Source of the DNA: Xanthomonas sp. DAR 80977
Lineage (GTDB): Bacteria; Pseudomonadota; Gammaproteobacteria; Xanthomonadales; Xanthomonadaceae
DNA length: 64,000 nt
Assembly (NCBI RefSeq): GCF_041240605.1
Contig: NZ_CP162487.1
Coordinates: 3,975,001 to 4,039,000, forward strand
Direction: 5' to 3'
Position 1 is the first letter of the stretch; the number at the start of each line of letters is the position of its first letter. The translations under genes were made by a program, and so were the position numbers. Below are positions 15,277-23,467 of this stretch, in pieces. The notes below the pieces were generated by a model. The model saw only the letters and a program-made list of their open reading frames with translations, was not told the DNA's origin and searched no databases.

Positions 15277-17694
15277 TCAGTGCAACACCCGGAACCGCAC
15301 CTGGGTCCAGGCGCCGTTGCTGGCCAGTGCGGTCAGGGTGTGCTCGCCGGCCTCGGCGAAATCGCGCTGGAAGTTGCGCGCGCCCTCGGTGCGGGCGATC
15401 CAGCGCCCGTCCAGCAGCCAGTCCACCGGCGCGGTGGTGCCCAGCGCGCGCACCTGCAGGCGCACGCTGGGGCTGCCCGGCGCGCGCGCCAGGGTGGCGC
15501 GGTCGTTGAGCCCTTCGATGCGCAGCACGTCGTTGCCGCCGCGGCCGTCGTCGCGGCAGTCCGGCGCCAGCGCCGGCAATTGCCCGGCCTGGCGTTCGCT
15601 GGCGTGCAGCCACGGGGTCAGCAGCGCCGGCCAGCGCGCGAGTTCGCGCTGCACCGCCTGGTGCGGCCGCGCGCAGTCGGGCGACAGGCGCAGGCCGCTG
15701 TGCGCGTCCACCTGCACCGTGTCGCGGCCGGCGCTCCACAGCCGCGCGTCGCGCTCGGCGAAGGTCGGCGGCACCGCGCCGTCCAGCGCGTAGGCGGAGA
15801 AGCGCCGCTGGCACAGGGCGGGCGGGGTCTGTTCGGCGGCGATGCCCAGCGGCCAGCACACGTCCAGCTGCTGCACGTTGGCCGGCATCGGCCGCGGCGC
15901 GTTGTCGCCGCGCGAGCGCGGCAGGCTGTCGATGGTCTCGAACATCAGCGGCAGCGCGGTCACCGCGCCGTACTGGCCGGGCAACGGCGTGCCGTCCGGG
16001 CGCCCGACCCAGACCCCGACCGTGTAGCGGCGGGTGCTGCCGATCGCCCAGGCATCGCGGTAGCCGTAGCTGGTGCCGGTCTTCCACGCCACCCGCGGGC
16101 GCGTGCCGACGTCGAAGGTGCCCACGCCATAGCCCGGGCGCGGATTGGCCTCCAGGATCTCGCGCACGATCCACGCCGCGCCGGGCGACATCAGCCGCCG
16201 CTCGATGACCTTGTCGGCGGCGGTGTAGCGCACGTGCCCGGCGATGCCGTCGCGGTTGAGCGCGGCGAAGGCGCCGACCAGCTCTTCCAGCTGCGCGCCG
16301 GTGCCGCCGAGGATCAGCGCCAAATTCGGCGTGCTGCCGCGCGGGAACTTCAGGCCGATGCCGGCATTGTCCAGGCGCGCGGCGAAACGCGCCGGCCCGA
16401 CCCGCTCGAGCAGGTCCACCGCCGGCACGTTCAGCGACAGGCGCAAGGCGCTGGCGGCGCCGACCGGGCCGTTGAAGGCCTCGTCGAAATTGCCCGGGCG
16501 GTAGTCGCCGAAGCTCTGCGGCGCGTCCACCAGCAGGCTCTCCGAATGGATCAGGCCGTCGTCCAGGGCCATGCCGTACAGGAACGGCTTGAGCGTGGAG
16601 CCGGGCGAGCGCCAGGCCTGCACCATGTCCACGTCGCCGAGCCGCTTGCGGTCGCCGAACGCCACCGAGCCGATGTAGGCGCGCGCCTGCAGGTCGCGGT
16701 TGTCCACCACCAGCAGCGCGGCGGAGGTGCGCTCGGGCAGCTGCGAGAAATACGCGCTGACCCGGTCCTCCAGGGTGCGCTGCAGGTCGGCGTCGAGGGT
16801 GGAGACGATGTGCGCGGCGCGCGGCGTTTGCAGGCGCAGGCGCTCGGCCAGCAATGCGGCATGCATCGGCGACTGCAGCGAGCGCGCCACCACCGGTTCG
16901 ATGCGCGCGTCGTCGACCTGCGCGCGCGGCCAGACCTGCAGTTCGACCATGCGCTCGAGCACCTTGTCGCGCGCCGCGCGCGCGGCCTCGGGATGGCGGT
17001 CCGGGCGCAGCCGGCTCGGCGCCTGCGGCAGCACCGCCAGCAGCGCCGCCTCGGCCTGCGACAGGCGCGACGCCGGCTTGCCCAGGTAGGCCCAGCTCGC
17101 CGCTTCCACGCCTTCGATGGTGCCGCCGTAGGGCGCGCGTTCCAGGTACAGCTGCAGGATCTGGCGCTTGCTCAGGTGCACTTCCAGCTGCAGTGCGCGC
17201 AGCAGTTGCTGCAGCTTGCCCAGCGGGGTGCGCGTGCTGGCGTTCTGCGGCATCAGGATCCGCGCCACCTGCATGGTCAGGGTGGAGCCGCCGGAGACGA
17301 TGCGGCGCGAGAACACCCACTGCTTGCCGGCGCGCAGCAGCGCCCAGGGATTGATCCCGGGGTGCTGCCAGAACCAGCGGTCCTCGTAGTTCAGCAGCGC
17401 CTGCAGGTACAGCGGCGAGACGCTGCGCGGCGTGGCCGGGTAGCGCCACACGCCGTTGCCGTCGGCAAAGGCGCGCAACGGGGTGCCGTCGGCGGCCACC
17501 ACCAGGGTCGAGGTGTCGCGCGATTTCGGCAGCGGCAGCGGGAATGCCAGGTCCAGCAGCAACAGCGTGGCCAGCACCGCGGCGGTGCCCCAGCGCAGCG
17601 CGCGCCAAGGCACTCGGCTCCAATGCGGCGGCAGGCGCGTCCAGCGCCGGGTACGCCGCGCAGGGGGCGTGGCGGCGGGTACGTCCTGTGGCAT
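15277..17694 (-). CDS. pbpC: Penicillin-binding protein 1C (bifunctional peptidoglycan synthase)
   Basis: 805 residues. A short basic cytoplasmic tail and one membrane anchor ('ALRWGTAAVLATLLLLDLAFPLP') are followed by a glycosyltransferase-51 domain ('GGSTLTMQVARIL', 'ERAPYGGTIEGVEAASWAYLGK'). The transpeptidase domain has SPGSTLKPF (active serine, S-x-x-K), 'SLNVP' (S-x-N) and 'KTGTS'. The C-terminal 100 residues form the BiPBP_C beta domain. The order and length match E. coli PBP1C. In many genomes pbpC sits beside the alpha-2-macroglobulin gene yfhM, thought to protect cells whose wall is breached; here yfhM lies 14.6 kb away on the same strand. Upstream are the DeoR-operon genes, 21 bp from the pbpC start. 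Confidence 0.95.
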   Translation of the reverse strand: MPQDVPAATPPARRTRRWTRLPPHWSRVPWRALRWGTAAVLATLLLLDLAFPLPLPKSRDTSTLVVAADGTPLRAFADGNGVWRYPATPRSVSPLYLQALLNYEDRWFWQHPGINPWALLRAGKQWVFSRRIVSGGSTLTMQVARILMPQNASTRTPLGKLQQLLRALQLEVHLSKRQILQLYLERAPYGGTIEGVEAASWAYLGKPASRLSQAEAALLAVLPQAPSRLRPDRHPEAARAARDKVLERMVELQVWPRAQVDDARIEPVVARSLQSPMHAALLAERLRLQTPRAAHIVSTLDADLQRTLEDRVSAYFSQLPERTSAALLVVDNRDLQARAYIGSVAFGDRKRLGDVDMVQAWRSPGSTLKPFLYGMALDDGLIHSESLLVDAPQSFGDYRPGNFDEAFNGPVGAASALRLSLNVPAVDLLERVGPARFAARLDNAGIGLKFPRGSTPNLALILGGTGAQLEELVGAFAALNRDGIAGHVRYTAADKVIERRLMSPGAAWIVREILEANPRPGYGVGTFDVGTRPRVAWKTGTSYGYRDAWAIGSTRRYTVGVWVGRPDGTPLPGQYGAVTALPLMFETIDSLPRSRGDNAPRPMPANVQQLDVCWPLGIAAEQTPPALCQRRFSAYALDGAVPPTFAERDARLWSAGRDTVQVDAHSGLRLSPDCARPHQAVQRELARWPALLTPWLHASERQAGQLPALAPDCRDDGRGGNDVLRIEGLNDRATLARAPGSPSVRLQVRALGTTAPVDWLLDGRWIARTEGARNFQRDFAEAGEHTLTALASNGAWTQVRFRVLH

Positions 17695-17715
17695 GCGGGC
17701 TCCCGGTGGAAGCGG

Positions 17716-18516
17716 CTATTTTGCCCGCTGCGGCGGGATCGGCGCATCCGCGCGATGCAGCTGCAGCGCCTGCGCCAGGAACGGCGCGCACAGCGCCTGC
17801 GCCGCATCGTGCTCCACCACCAGATGGTCGATCGCCGCGAGGCCGGCCACCAGATGCGGCGCGTGCGCGCCGAGCTTGTCCACGGTGGCCACCACCGCGG
17901 TCTCGGCGCTGGCCTCGATCATCGCGCGCTTGAACAGCGCCTCCTCGCCGTCCACGCCCCACAGCCCGCGCTCGGCATCGATCGCGCAGGCGCCGGGAAA
18001 GCACAGGTCGGCGCGCAGCTGGCGCAGCTGCTGCAGCGCCTGCGCGCCCACCGCCGCGCCGATGCGCGGATCGACCCGGCCGCCGATCAGCAGGATCTCG
18101 ATGCCCTCGCGCGCCATCAGCAGTTGCGCGATGTCCGGCGCATTGGTGACCACGGTCAGGCGCTGCCGCGGCGGCAATGCGGCGGCGATGGCGCTGTTGG
18201 TGGAACCGGCGTCGATCAGCAGCACCTGCCCGGGCCGCACCAGCGTCACCGCCGCCTGCGCCAGCGCGCGCTTGCGCTCGGCATGTTGTTCGTGCCGCTG
18301 CGGCAGCGGCGCGACGCTGGGCGTGGGCGGCAGCGCACCGCCGTAGACGCGGCGGCACAGGCCCTGCGCGGCGAGATCGCGCAGGTCGCGGCGGATCGAA
18401 TCTTCGGACACCGCGAACGCGGCGGCCAGTTCCGTGGCCACGACCCGGCCGTGCTCGCGCAGGCGCTGCAGGATCGCCTGCTGGCGCTCCTGCGGCAGCG
18501 CATCGGCCGCGTTCAT
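17716..18516 (-). CDS. DeoR-family transcriptional regulator
   Basis: 266 residues. The N-terminal DeoR helix-turn-helix ('ERQQAILQRLREHGRVVATELAAAFAVSEDSIRRDLRDLAAQGLCRRVYGGAL') is followed by the sugar-phosphate-sensing DeoRC domain ('LIDAGSTNSAIAAALP', 'VVTNAPDIAQLL', 'LIGGRVDPRIGAAVGAQAL'). Members sense phosphorylated sugars or nucleosides. It is the third gene of an operon with an MFS transporter and a HAD phosphatase, overlapping the latter by ATGA, so it probably controls uptake and dephosphorylation of a sugar or sugar phosphate. The direct repeat at 20388 upstream of the operon may be its operator. Confidence 0.9.
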   Translation of the reverse strand: MNAADALPQERQQAILQRLREHGRVVATELAAAFAVSEDSIRRDLRDLAAQGLCRRVYGGALPPTPSVAPLPQRHEQHAERKRALAQAAVTLVRPGQVLLIDAGSTNSAIAAALPPRQRLTVVTNAPDIAQLLMAREGIEILLIGGRVDPRIGAAVGAQALQQLRQLRADLCFPGACAIDAERGLWGVDGEEALFKRAMIEASAETAVVATVDKLGAHAPHLVAGLAAIDHLVVEHDAAQALCAPFLAQALQLHRADAPIPPQRAK

Positions 18517-19160
18517 GCGCCCTGCCCCGTGCTGTGCAGCGGCAAGCCCAGCGCGCGCAGCTCGGCGCGCAGCGTGGCCGCGTCGCGGAACTGCAGCGCG
18601 TGCATGCCCTGCGCGGCGGCGGCGTGCACGTTGCGCAGCGCGTCGTCGATGAACACCGCGCGCGCCGGATCGATCGCGTAGCGCGACAGCAGCAGCGCGA
18701 AGATCGCCGGGTCCGGCTTCACCAGCCGCTCCTGCCCGGACACCAGGATCCCGGCGAAGCGCTGCAGGAACGCATAGCGCTGCAGCGCGATCGGGAAGGT
18801 CTCCTGCGACCAGTTGGTCAGCGCATACAGGCGCACGCCCTGTGCGTGCAGTTCTTCCAATATCTGCACGCTGGCCTCGAGCGGGCCGCCGAGGGTTTCT
18901 TCCCAACGCTGGTGATAGGCGGCGATCAGCTCGGCATGCGCCGGATGCAGCGCGCTCAGCTCGGCGACCGCGTCGCGCCATGGCCGGCCGGCGTCCTGCT
19001 GCTCGTTCCACTGCGGCGAGCACACCTCGGCGAGGAAGCGCTCCATCGCGGCATGGTCGTCGAACAGCTGCCGGTACAGATAGCGCGGGTTCCAGTCGAC
19101 CAGCACGCCGCCGAGGTCGAAGATCACCGTGTCCGGTGCGTGCGGGGGAATGGAGGGCAT
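18513..19160 (-). CDS. HAD-superfamily phosphatase
   Basis: 215 residues. HAD motif I appears as 'VIFDLGGVLVDW' (the nucleophile is the Asp of FDLGGV); the middle has 'VRLYALTNWSQETFP' (motif II Thr) and motif III/IV is 'RLVKPDPAIFALLL...RAVFIDDALRNVHAA'. The 'FDLGGVLVDWNP' start is typical of the YihX group of sugar-1-phosphatases. It overlaps deoR by four bases and follows the MFS gene by 23 bp. The substrate is unknown, but the operon suggests a sugar phosphate. Confidence 0.88.
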   Translation of the reverse strand: MPSIPPHAPDTVIFDLGGVLVDWNPRYLYRQLFDDHAAMERFLAEVCSPQWNEQQDAGRPWRDAVAELSALHPAHAELIAAYHQRWEETLGGPLEASVQILEELHAQGVRLYALTNWSQETFPIALQRYAFLQRFAGILVSGQERLVKPDPAIFALLLSRYAIDPARAVFIDDALRNVHAAAAQGMHALQFRDAATLRAELRALGLPLHSTGQGA

Positions 19161-19183
19161 GGTCTGGTTGCTCCTGGAGCGGA

Positions 19184-20368
19184 TCAGTGTCGCAGCAGCC
19201 GCGACCCCATCGCCACCAGCAACAACAGCCCCGACACCGCCAGCAAGGCGGTCGGCAGGCTGCTGGCGTGGGCGAGGAAGCCGATCAGCGCCGGCCCGGC
19301 GAGCAGGCCGGTGTAGCCGAGCGTGGTCAGCGCGGCGATCGCCACCGCCGGCGAGGTGCCGGGCAGGCGCCCGGCCGCGCCGAACAGGATCGGCACCAGG
19401 TTCGACACGCCCAGGCCGACCAGCGCATAACCGAGCAGGCCGCTGGCGACGCCCTGCAGCAGCGTGGCCAGCAGCAGGCCGCCGGCCGCCAGCGACGCAC
19501 CGGCCGCCAGCATCGCCGGCTGGCCGATGCGTGCGACCACCCGGTCGCCGCCGAAGCGGCCGGCCGCCATCGCCACCGAGAACAGCGCATAGCCGACGCC
19601 GGCGTAGCGCGTGTCCACGCCATGGAACTCACGCAGCAGCACCGCGCTCCAGTCGAGCATCGCGCCTTCGGCGAGCAGGCAGATGAAGCACAGCGCGCCC
19701 AGCACCAGCACCACGCCGCGCGGCAGGCGCAACGCGGTGCGCTGCGCCGGATCGCCGGCAGCGCCGGCCAGCAGGCCGGCGCGTTGCCACAGCAGCAGCG
19801 CCAGCAACAGCGCCGACACCGCCAGCGTGGCCGCCAGCAGCGGCGTGCCGAGCGCGAGCAGGGCGCTCATCGCCGCTGCGCCGGTCAGCCCGCCGACGCT
19901 GAACACGCCGTGGAAACTGGACATCACCGGCCGCCCGGCGCGCGTCTCGGTCTCCACCCCGTGCGCGTTCATCGCCACGTCCAGCGCGCCGAGCGCGGCG
20001 CCGAAGTACAGCAGCGCGGCGACCACGCTCGGCACAGTCGGCGCCAGCGCCACCAAGGGCAGGCCCAGGCACAGCGCCAGCCCGGACGCGACCACCACCG
20101 CACGGCTGCCGAAGCGGTGGCTGAGCATGCCCGACAGCGGCATCGCCAGGATCGAGCCGCCACCGAAGGCGAGCAGCACCAGGCCCAGCGCGGCGTCGTC
20201 CAGCGCGAAACGCGCTTTCACGTACGGCACCATCGGCGCCCAGGCCGCCATCGCGATGCCGGACAGCAGGAATACCCAGCGGGTGGCGTGGATCGCGGGC
20301 TGGGTGGCCGCGTCGGCAAAGGCGGCAGAAGCGCCGTTGGCCGGTGCGAGGGGTAGGTCGGTAGGCAT
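19184..20368 (-). CDS. MFS transporter (YbjJ/FucP-like)
   Basis: 394 residues with about twelve hydrophobic helices, beginning 'HATRWVFLLSGIAMAAWAPMVPYVKARFALDDAALGLVLLAFGGGSI'. It has the family pattern 'MPLSGMLSHRFGSRAVV' between helices 2 and 3 and a central loop 'AGDPAQRTALRLPRG'. The closest pattern is the YbjJ group, often sugar or drug exporters/importers without firm substrates. It heads an operon with a HAD phosphatase and a DeoR regulator. The start at 20368 is preferred over upstream codons because the latter fall within the direct repeats that look like operator sequence. Confidence 0.85.
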   Translation of the reverse strand: MPTDLPLAPANGASAAFADAATQPAIHATRWVFLLSGIAMAAWAPMVPYVKARFALDDAALGLVLLAFGGGSILAMPLSGMLSHRFGSRAVVVASGLALCLGLPLVALAPTVPSVVAALLYFGAALGALDVAMNAHGVETETRAGRPVMSSFHGVFSVGGLTGAAAMSALLALGTPLLAATLAVSALLLALLLWQRAGLLAGAAGDPAQRTALRLPRGVVLVLGALCFICLLAEGAMLDWSAVLLREFHGVDTRYAGVGYALFSVAMAAGRFGGDRVVARIGQPAMLAAGASLAAGGLLLATLLQGVASGLLGYALVGLGVSNLVPILFGAAGRLPGTSPAVAIAALTTLGYTGLLAGPALIGFLAHASSLPTALLAVSGLLLLVAMGSRLLRH

Positions 20369-20387
20369 GCCGCTACCGTACAGAAAC

Positions 20388-20416
20388 ATGCATAAACGTG
20401 CAACATGATGCATAAA
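20388..20416 (-). promoter_or_regulatory. Candidate DeoR operator (direct repeat)
   Basis: ATGCATAAA occurs twice, exactly 20 bp apart (two helical turns), 20-48 bp upstream of the MFS start. DeoR-family proteins often bind repeated half-sites. The rest of the 307-bp gap to the histidine kinase gene shows nothing. Confidence 0.45.
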
Positions 20417-20675
20417 GGCGCGAACGCGTCCGATCGTGATGGGTGACCGCCCAGCCTTCCGGCCCGGGGGCCAACGCGGTGCCCATCACACCGGGTACGG
20501 GGTCCAACGTTGCCGTCTCGCGCACTGCGAGCGATGGCGAAGAAGAATGCGGTAACTCGCGCCCACCGCCGGCGCCAGCCGGACATCGGCAAGGGGCAAG
20601 CTGGCGCCCTGCCCGACCGCATGCGGTGCGGGATCGCTGCCGCGCTGCCGCCGCACAGAACCGCGCCCGCCGGCG

Positions 20676-22001
20676 CTATGCCTCGCCGCCGTCCAGCGCC
20701 AGCGGCAGGCGCAGCGTGGCCACGCTGCCGGGCGCATCCGCGCGCGCGTCCAGGCTGAGGCTGCCGCCCTGCGCCTCCAGGATCTGCCGCGACAGCACCA
20801 GGCCGATGCCCGACCCGCCGGGCTTGGTGGTGAAGAACGGCACGAACAGGTTGTCGCTGGGCGGCAGCCCGGCGCCGCCGTCGAGGATCTCGATCTGCGC
20901 GCAGGCGCCGTCGCGGCGCGCGCGCAGCGTCACCGGCGCGCTGCCGCCGGATTCCAGCGCATTGCGCAGCAGGTTGATCAGCACCTGCTCGAGCTGGTCG
21001 GCGTCGGCGTGCAGCCGCAGCTGGGGGTCGACCTCGACCTGGACCCGCGCATCGTCGAGCAGCCGCCGCACCCGCGCGCACAACGGCGCCAGCTCCACTG
21101 TTGCCGGTACCGGCGCGGGCAGCCTGGCCAGCCGCGCATAGCCGCCGAGGAAGCGCTGCAGCGCCGCGCTGCGTTGTTCGATCACGCCCAGGCCGTTGCG
21201 CAAGTCCTCATGCAGTTCGGCGTCGAGCGTGTCTGCCGCGGCCGCCAGCAGGCGCCCGAGGGTGTCGGCGATCGAGGCGATCGGCGCCAGCGAGTTGTTG
21301 ATCTCGTGGCTGAGCACGCGCAACAGGCGGCGGAAGGCCTGCGCCTCCTCCTCGCGCAGCGCGCGCTCCATCGGCTGCACCAGCAGCAGGCGCCCGGCCT
21401 GGCTGCGGCTGCGCAACGCGGCATGGCCGATCTGCCAGCGCCCCTGCTGGCCGGCGAAGGCATGCGCATGGATGCTGCCCGACGGCAACGCGAACAAGCC
21501 GTCCAGGCCCAGCGCCTGCGCGGATTGCCCGACCAGCTGCTCGGCGGCGGCGCCGAGCAGGCGCTCGCCGGCCGGATTGACCAGGCGCAGGCGCTGGTCC
21601 TGCTCGAACGCGAACACCGCCCCGTCCAGCGCCGCCAGGGTCTTGCTCAGCAACTGCAGGCTCTCGTGCGAATCGCGCTGCTCGTCCTGCAGCCGCTGCG
21701 CCAGGGCGTTGAAGCGCTGCAGCAGGCCGTCGCCATCGCGATCGCGCGCGCCCTGCGCCACGCGCACGCTGTAGTCGCCCTCGCGCAGCGCCTCGAGCAG
21801 GCCGCCGAGGGTGCGCAGGCGTTGTCCGGCATCGCGCTGCTGCCAGCGCCACAGCGCCGCGGTCAGCAGCAGCACGCACAGCATCAGCAGCGCCGCCTCG
21901 GGCGGCCGCGGCGTGCCGACCGCGAGCACCAGCGCCAAGGCCAGCAGCGCCGGCGCCGCCAGCCACAGCGGTCGCCGGCGCTGCCGCTCAGCCGCCGTCA
22001 T
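20676..22001 (-). CDS. Sensor histidine kinase of an NtrB/NtrC-like pair
   Basis: 441 residues. Two N-terminal membrane helices ('LWLAAPALLALALVLAVG', 'AALLMLCVLLLTAALW') with almost no periplasmic loop are followed by a HAMP-like segment, a PAS domain ('LAALDGAVFAFEQDQRLRLVNPAGERLLG') and the phospho-acceptor H232 in 'RVLSHEINNSLAPI'. The ATPase domain has 'LLRNALES', 'ILDGGAGLP', 'FFTTKPGGSGIGLVL'. Lack of a periplasmic domain suggests it senses a membrane or cytoplasmic signal. It overlaps the upstream response-regulator gene by 14 bp and ends the ABC-transporter operon, so it probably responds to the compound or envelope stress handled by that transporter. Confidence 0.92.
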   Translation of the reverse strand: MTAAERQRRRPLWLAAPALLALALVLAVGTPRPPEAALLMLCVLLLTAALWRWQQRDAGQRLRTLGGLLEALREGDYSVRVAQGARDRDGDGLLQRFNALAQRLQDEQRDSHESLQLLSKTLAALDGAVFAFEQDQRLRLVNPAGERLLGAAAEQLVGQSAQALGLDGLFALPSGSIHAHAFAGQQGRWQIGHAALRSRSQAGRLLLVQPMERALREEEAQAFRRLLRVLSHEINNSLAPIASIADTLGRLLAAAADTLDAELHEDLRNGLGVIEQRSAALQRFLGGYARLARLPAPVPATVELAPLCARVRRLLDDARVQVEVDPQLRLHADADQLEQVLINLLRNALESGGSAPVTLRARRDGACAQIEILDGGAGLPPSDNLFVPFFTTKPGGSGIGLVLSRQILEAQGGSLSLDARADAPGSVATLRLPLALDGGEA

Positions 22002-23382
22002 CGCTGCGCAGGCCGTGCTTGCCCAGGCGCCGGTACAGGCTCTGCCGGGTGATGCCGAGCTGGTCGGCGGTACGCTGCAGGTTGCCCTGCTGCTGCGCCA
22101 GCGCCTGCCGCAGCAACAGCGCCTCGGCTTCCTCGAGGGTCAGCTGGGTCGACAAGGCCGGCGCCGCGGCCGCGGCCGGTTGCAGGCGCAGGTCGTCGCT
22201 GCCCAGCGTCGCGGCGTCGGCGAGCAACGCGGCGCGTTCCATCGCGTGCGCCAGTTCGCGCACGTTGCCGGGCCAGGCGTAGCCGAGCAAGGCGCGTTCG
22301 GCGTCGCGCGCCAGCGCCGGCAGCGGCCGCCGGTAGCGCGTGCAAGCGGCGGCCAGGTAGTGCCGCGCCAGCGGCAGGATGTCGGCGCCGCGCTCGCGCA
22401 GCGGCGGCACCCGCAGCTGGAAGGTGTTGAGCCGGTACAGCAGGTCCTGGCGGAAATGCCCCGCGGCCACTTCCGTGTCCAGGTCGGCATTGGTCGCGGC
22501 GACGATGCGCACGTCCACGCGCTGCGTGCGCGAGGAGCCAAGCCGCTCGAACTCGCCGTCCTCGATCGCGCGCAGCAGCTTGGGCTGCTGCTGCAGCGGC
22601 AGGTTGCCGATCTCGTCCAGGAACAGGGTGCCGCCGTCGGCCAGTTCGAAGCGGCCGGCGCGGTCCTGCCGCGCGTCGGTGTAGGCGCCGCGCACATGGC
22701 CGAACAGCTCGGCCTCGAACAGGGTCGGCGCCAGCCCACCGATGTTGACCTTGACGAAGGCCTGCGCGCGGCGCGGCGACCACTGGTGCAGGAACTGCGC
22801 GAGCAGGCTCTTGCCGGTGCCGTTCTCGCCCAGCAGCAGCACGTTGGCGCCGCTGCCGGCGATGCGCAGCAGGTCCTCGACCAGGCGCTGCATCGGCGCC
22901 GACTCGGCGACGAAACCGGCGGCGCCGTCCTGCAGCAGCAGCGCCTGCGCCTCGCCGAGCCGCTGCGCGTTGCGGCGGCTGCGGTCCAGCGCGATGCGGC
23001 TGTCCAGCACCGCCAGCACGCGCGCGTTCTGCCACGGCTTCTCGATGAAATCCACCGCGCCGTCGCGCATCGCCGCCACCGCCAGCTCGATGCTGGCCCA
23101 GGCGGTCATCGCGATCACCGGCAATCCGGGCCATTGCGCGGCGATCTGCGCGATCAGCGCCAGGCCTTCCGCGCCGGACGTGGTGTCGCGGGCGTAGTTC
23201 ATGTCGATCAGCACCGCGGCGAACTCGTCGCCGCGCAGGCAGGCCAGCGCCAGCTCCGGCGACTCGGCGCCGACCATGCCGTAGCCGGCGCTCTTGAGCA
23301 GCATGCGCAAGGCTTCGCGCACGTCCGCCTGGTCGTCGACCACCAGGATGCGCGGCAAGGGTGGCGTGCGGGCGTCGTTCAT
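21988..23382 (-). CDS. Sigma-54-dependent response regulator (NtrC family)
   Basis: 464 residues. The receiver domain has D17-D18 and phospho-acceptor D60 ('VLIDMNYARD'). The AAA+ domain has Walker A 'GENGTGKSLLAQ' and Walker B 'GGTLFLDEIGNLP'; R-finger-like arginines follow. A Fis-type helix-turn-helix ends the protein ('NLQRTADQLGITRQSLYRRLGKHGL'). The sigma-54 contact loop is GAYTDA in place of the canonical GAFTGA; the aromatic residue and Thr are kept, but Gly to Asp is unusual and could alter sigma-54 engagement. It belongs to the transporter operon and a sigma-54-like promoter lies in front of that operon, consistent with autoregulation. Confidence 0.92.
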   Translation of the reverse strand: MNDARTPPLPRILVVDDQADVREALRMLLKSAGYGMVGAESPELALACLRGDEFAAVLIDMNYARDTTSGAEGLALIAQIAAQWPGLPVIAMTAWASIELAVAAMRDGAVDFIEKPWQNARVLAVLDSRIALDRSRRNAQRLGEAQALLLQDGAAGFVAESAPMQRLVEDLLRIAGSGANVLLLGENGTGKSLLAQFLHQWSPRRAQAFVKVNIGGLAPTLFEAELFGHVRGAYTDARQDRAGRFELADGGTLFLDEIGNLPLQQQPKLLRAIEDGEFERLGSSRTQRVDVRIVAATNADLDTEVAAGHFRQDLLYRLNTFQLRVPPLRERGADILPLARHYLAAACTRYRRPLPALARDAERALLGYAWPGNVRELAHAMERAALLADAATLGSDDLRLQPAAAAAPALSTQLTLEEAEALLLRQALAQQQGNLQRTADQLGITRQSLYRRLGKHGLRSDDGG

Positions 23383-23467
23383 GGCGCAGAGTCTAGCGGC
23401 TGACCACCGCCGGCATACGCGTCACGCGCGGCGATCGCAACGCACGCAGCCTGCTTCGCTGGCCGCG

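Noticed and set aside
15014..18358. 1114-codon minus-strand open frame
   Set aside because: It overlaps pbpC and deoR in another frame and lacks any domain; both real genes have complete motifs.
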